Shown here one piece after another: positions 61,001-64,000 of a DNA stretch of 64,000 bases. Both the position numbers and the translations under genes were made by a program. Below the pieces are notes generated by a model. It was not told the origin of the DNA, did not search any database, and was given only the letters and a program-made list of their open reading frames with translations. Source of the stretch: Vigna angularis (taxonomy: Eukaryota > Streptophyta > Magnoliopsida > Fabales > Fabaceae); assembly GCF_016808095.1 (NCBI RefSeq), contig NC_068974.1, positions 10,106,001 to 10,170,000 on the forward strand. The letters are read 5' to 3'. Each line of letters begins with the position of its first letter. Position 1 is the first letter of the stretch.

Positions 61001-61693
61001 CATACACATGAATGGTCTAAAGGAAAGAAAACATCAAATTGTGGTGTGTATGTGAAGGGCCTAACAGAGGGTTGTTATGATGATTTCTATGGCATCATTC
61101 ATAAAATATATGAGTTAGAGTACAACAGCACTACTTCTCCAAACAGAGTAGTTCTTTTTTATTGTGAATGGTTTGATCCTTCTAGAGCTGGTACTAGAGT
61201 CAATCCACGCTTTAATATTGTTGAACTCAACCAGAGATTAAGATATGGACCGTTTGATCCTTTCATTCTACCAACTAATGTTAGACAGGTTTATTATGTG
61301 CCATATCCACCATTCCGCAATATTGACAAGCGTGGTTGGGCCGTAGCAATACAAACCAAGCCTAGAGGTCGCATTGACTCAAATGAGGTTGAGGAAGATG
61401 TTGCCTACCAACTTGACCAAATGTCACAACCACAAGAAGTTATTGAAGTTGAACGTATAACCGCATTGGTCGACCCTGATGGTGATCGAGATGAATTACA
61501 AGCAACAATACAAGGTGATGAAGAACAAGAAGAACAGGAAGAAGAAGAAGAAGAAGAAGAAGAAGAAGAAGAAGACGAACAAGAAGATGATGATGATGAT
61601 GACGGCGACGAAGAAGAAGATGAAGATGATGATGATAAAGACGATGATGAAGAAGAAGAAGATGAAGATGAAGATCATGATGACGACGATTGA
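58043..61693 (+). pseudogene. tnp2 transposase of CACTA-2, two nonsense changes
   Basis: Start MAHFHNHRGWMYDRCYSG, three bases after an acceptor. Transpos_assoc-like residues 8-95 (CPCIKC, HLYQKGF, WTYHGEE). tnp2 domain from about 150, with CKFCGLPRYQ, LGLCSDGFTPY and NIDVMHTEKNIFDN. Then DUF4218 (SHDCHVFMETFI, QYRWMYPFERFMGESKR). Exon 1 ends about 60658. Exons 60730-60813 and 60890-61693 add FVVAEQVAEGN and the DUF4216 part ([30 protein letters not shown]). A very acidic tail of Glu then Asp is encoded by GAA/GAT microsatellites (61515-61690). TGA at 59669-59671 falls where a Trp is expected before HNWTKRSIF, and TAA at 60569-60571 within exon 1. It is distinct from the CACTA-1 protein. Confidence 0.85.
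61515..61690 (+). repeat. GAA/GAT trinucleotide microsatellite coding an acidic tail
   Basis: GAAGAAGAA runs followed by GATGATGAT/GACGAC runs, in frame at the end of the tnp2 gene. Frames on the other strands and registers here (poly-Lys, poly-Phe) are shadows. Confidence 0.85.
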
Positions 61694-61860
61694 ATGTTGG
61701 ACATCCATTGTAGCAAATTGAACTGTCATTTCAATAGAGTTATCTAAACTACCATCTTAAAAGTTGTATGCAATTATTTATACATTTACTTTAAAAACCA
61801 TTGATCCTTCGTTAATCATTTCTATTTTTTCGCTTTATTTGTAACCATATCAATTCAGTA

Positions 61861-63703
61861 ATGACAGGACAAGGTTCAGAACGTCCTGATAAAGGAAAGG
61901 GGGTAGCAAGGCCTAGAAAGAGGTAACAACAGACACCAAAGTATGTACTTAGGGTGCCTGCTAGACTACCTACCACTGCTGCCAGCAGTACATCATCTGT
62001 GGGGCCTCCTCCTACACCTACAGTATAGCCTCCTACACCTGCAGTAGACCCTACTCCTACCCCTGCAGTACAGCCTTCTACTACCCCTGCAACAGACCCT
62101 CTTCCTCCTCTTGTAATTATAACCCCCACTCCTCCCCCTGTGGTTATAACCCCCACTCCTGTCCCTGACCCTACTTCTATACCTTTCTCATCTGTTATAC
62201 CGCCTTCTGACACTGTCACACCATCTGCTGATCAAGATTCAAGTGGTGATGGTGAAGGTCTTGACCCGCCCCTCCATGATCGACCATGGATTGAGCCGTA
62301 TGGTAAAGGGTAAGTTTTTAATCTCTTGATATAATTTGATGTTTAAACCCTATTGTAATTCAAATGACTTTTATCCTGCAGGTTTATTCCATCTAGGGTT
62401 GCTTCCCAAGCCATCACACGTTCAATTAAGCAATAGTTTCTAAGTCCATGGCCTACTTGGGGAGCAATTCCTGATGACGACAAAAAGGCATTCTGGGAGC
62501 GCTTTCAGGTGAACAATCTATTTAACTAATTGTCCCTCTTATTTTAGTATGTTCTGTAATCAATGTTTGTTCTCTTTAATGTTACAGATGAAGGTGCAGT
62601 GGAAACCTGAACATGAAAGTCAGATACACAGAAATTTCCACATGAAAGCATCTCATCGACTGTCAGAGATGTTTAGGGATGCCCGCAATGCAGGACAGCG
62701 CCCTTACTGGCTGGGTGAAATAATTTGGAACTCTTTACTGGCTCATTGGAATACAGTAGAGTTTCGCTATAAATGTGCCAAAGCCTAGAGGAACAGAGCG
62801 TCTGAAAGGGGTGGCACCCTGCATACTGGTGGGTCGATCACCATTCATGAGCATGCCATTCGTATGGTATAATTTCATTACATAACTTTTTCTTTCATAT
62901 ATAAGTTATGTATTTATTTCATACGTACTTGATATAATTCTAAATTATTTTACAGGCACAAGCTCTGGGACGGGCGGTCCATGTTGATGAGGTCTTTGCA
63001 CAGACTCATGTAAGGAAGGGCACTAATCAATTCGTTGATGAAAGATCTCGGAAGACTCATGTAAGCAAATAACACTATTACTATTACTATTACTAATTTT
63101 TCAGTTAAGGTATTCTATCATTTTCTAACATTGCTTTTAATGTTTCAACATGAAGAATTTTCTACGAGACTTTCACAGGTTAGATCTGAACATGAGTCAG
63201 CTCCTACACCGGATTATGCCAGTAATGCAGAAGATGACATACGTAGGACACAATGCTGGGTCGAGATCGTTGGTGGGAAGAAAAAGGGACGAGTGTACGG
63301 TGCAGGACAACTTGCTGCAAACTATACAGCATCGAGAGGAGGTACTCTGAAGCACCAACCTTCTTCTTCCACCACTACTCCTGACGAGGTCGTTCTCCGC
63401 CTCACGCAGGCATTACAGCAACGTGACCAGGAAATCACTGATTTGAGAGCAGAGTTTACAAACTTTAAGGCCCTGGTCATGAGAGTGTTGCCTGCTACTT
63501 CACAGGATGAATTAGTTATCCCTCCGACCCAGCCACAACCCTCCTCGTCACCCGCTGTCCCTCAGCAGTCCACATCAGTCCAACCCTCATCAGTCCAACC
63601 CACACCAGTCCAAAGCACACCAGTCCAACCCACACCAGTCCAGCCATCAATAGAGGAGCAGGATGATGAAGATCATTCTGATGATAACTATGTACATTAT
63701 TAG
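61861..63703 (+). pseudogene. TnpA-like (Transposase_24 type) gene of CACTA-2, four nonsense changes
   Basis: ATG at 61861, two bases after an acceptor-like TTCAG. Exons: 61861-62310, about 62381-62509, 62588-62868, 62956-63060 and about 63153-63703. Pro/Thr-rich N-terminus (PTPTPAV repeats), then FIPSRVASQAITRSI, WPTWGAIPDDDKKAFWERF, KVQWKPEHESQIHRNF, GQRPYWLGEIIWNSLLAHW, FVDERSRKTH and a C-terminal coiled coil (about 63385-63500) with a Pro/Gln/Ser-rich tail (TPVQPTPVQ). TAA near 61924, TAG near 62027, 62432 and 62786 break the frame. The last acceptor is not a clear AG. The family binds subterminal repeats in En/Spm. Unlike CACTA-1, no Ulp1 domain follows. Confidence 0.8.
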
Positions 63704-64000
63704 TTTCATTTTCTTATTACTTGTTATAGAAACATTTGGATATTAGAACATTTGGAGTTTAGATAATTTCGATGTTAGATGAACTTGGTGACTTTGAATG
63801 TTAGAACATCATTATGATTTATTGTTTTATGTTTTAACTATAAATAGATGTTCTATGGATTAATGGATATTCTATAGATTACTGTATTTTCTATGGATAT
63901 TGATCAATGATTGCATCTTTCAGATGCACATTATGTAGGTCTGTATGTGCTTGAAAACTGTTTAGCAGGTCTGTTTGTGATTGAAAACTGTTATGCAGGT
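63704..64000. other. 3' flank of the TnpA-like gene with a short tandem repeat
   Basis: AT-rich. At 63936-64000 two 30-31 bp units of G(C/T)AGGTCTGT.TGTG.TTGAAAACTGTT follow each other, and a third begins at the window edge. Probably the start of the right subterminal region of CACTA-2. Confidence 0.5.

Larger units (their letters stand above)
41758..64000 (+). mobile_element. CACTA-2: large CACTA element, right end beyond the window
   Basis: Left end CACTACAAGAAAAGCGCG at 41758, the classic plant CACTA terminus, preceded by TAT. Subterminal ACCGAGGG / CCTTCGGT motifs follow (41780-41930), then a GC-rich leader exon, a long intron, a tnp2 gene (58043-61693) and a TnpA-like gene (61861-63703). 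Assigning both genes to this left end rests on orientation, order and splice signals, not on seeing the right terminus. CACTA-1 and tandem repeats lie in the intron. Confidence 0.65.

Noticed and set aside
61479..61729. Poly-Lys/Met and poly-Phe/Ile frames
   Set aside because: Alternative registers of the GAA/GAT microsatellite that encodes the acidic tail.

Overview
The window is plant nuclear DNA made almost wholly of nested transposable elements; I see no ordinary host gene, tRNA or rRNA. CACTA (En/Spm) transposases with introns, Mutator-like remnants and Athila/Tat-type Ty3 LTR elements with 1-2 kb LTRs show it is a flowering plant. The style of the repeats (rich in 'ACCGAACGGTC', and a MULE end of a kind I associate with beans) suggests a phaseoloid legume such as Vigna or Phaseolus, but that is inference.

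Left part (1-25.5 kb): a pile of Athila-like LTR elements. Element C (+, about 3056-10930) carries a third-ORF remnant split exactly by a 2.36 kb CACTA deletion derivative (5357-7714, TSD AAG) and is also broken by a reverse-strand LTR (3711-4945). C sits in the left LTR of element H (-, 10931-22420). H is interrupted by element G (+, 13726-20776; two LTRs, PBS, gag-protease, no reverse transcriptase or integrase). H sits in a further reverse LTR (22421-23353), which abuts a decayed MULE (23354-about 25508).

Middle (25.6-41.8 kb): an LTR fragment, then a reverse-strand CACTA tnp2 pseudogene (about 26020-29617) holding a 1.28 kb CACTA derivative (26532-27814, TSD TAT) and interrupted by element E (-, 29618-37187; gag only). 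E's left LTR contains an AT-rich hairpin-bearing element. E's right LTR is cut by element F (-, from 37188), which has the best copy of the third ORF ('putative plant transposon protein' type).

Right part (41758-64000): F is interrupted by a large CACTA element (CACTA-2; left end at 41758, right end beyond the window) with a GC-rich leader exon, a presumed 15.7 kb intron, a tnp2 gene and a TnpA-like gene. That intron contains 162 bp tandem repeats and a second, complete CACTA element (CACTA-1, 47407-55516, TSD AAA). CACTA-1 has a 1066-codon tnp2 frame broken only at codon 3 and an intact 11-exon second gene: a TnpA-like N-terminal part fused to a C-terminal Ulp1-type cysteine protease. The deepest nest I can follow is CACTA-5 > E > F > CACTA-2 > CACTA-1.

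How the parts work together: in both large CACTA elements a splice-acceptor-like site lies 2-4 bases before the ATG of each ORF. This fits one promoter and leader exon serving both proteins by alternative splicing, as known for En/Spm. Four elements carry family-specific palindromes near their ends or inside. In the CACTA elements these are the likely binding sites of the TnpA-like proteins. The most interesting items are a 119-codon spliceable mini-Ulp1 frame in the 2.36 kb derivative, the Ulp1-like cores with Cys where Asp is usual, the paralogous empty site of CACTA-1, and the pol-less Athila-like families.
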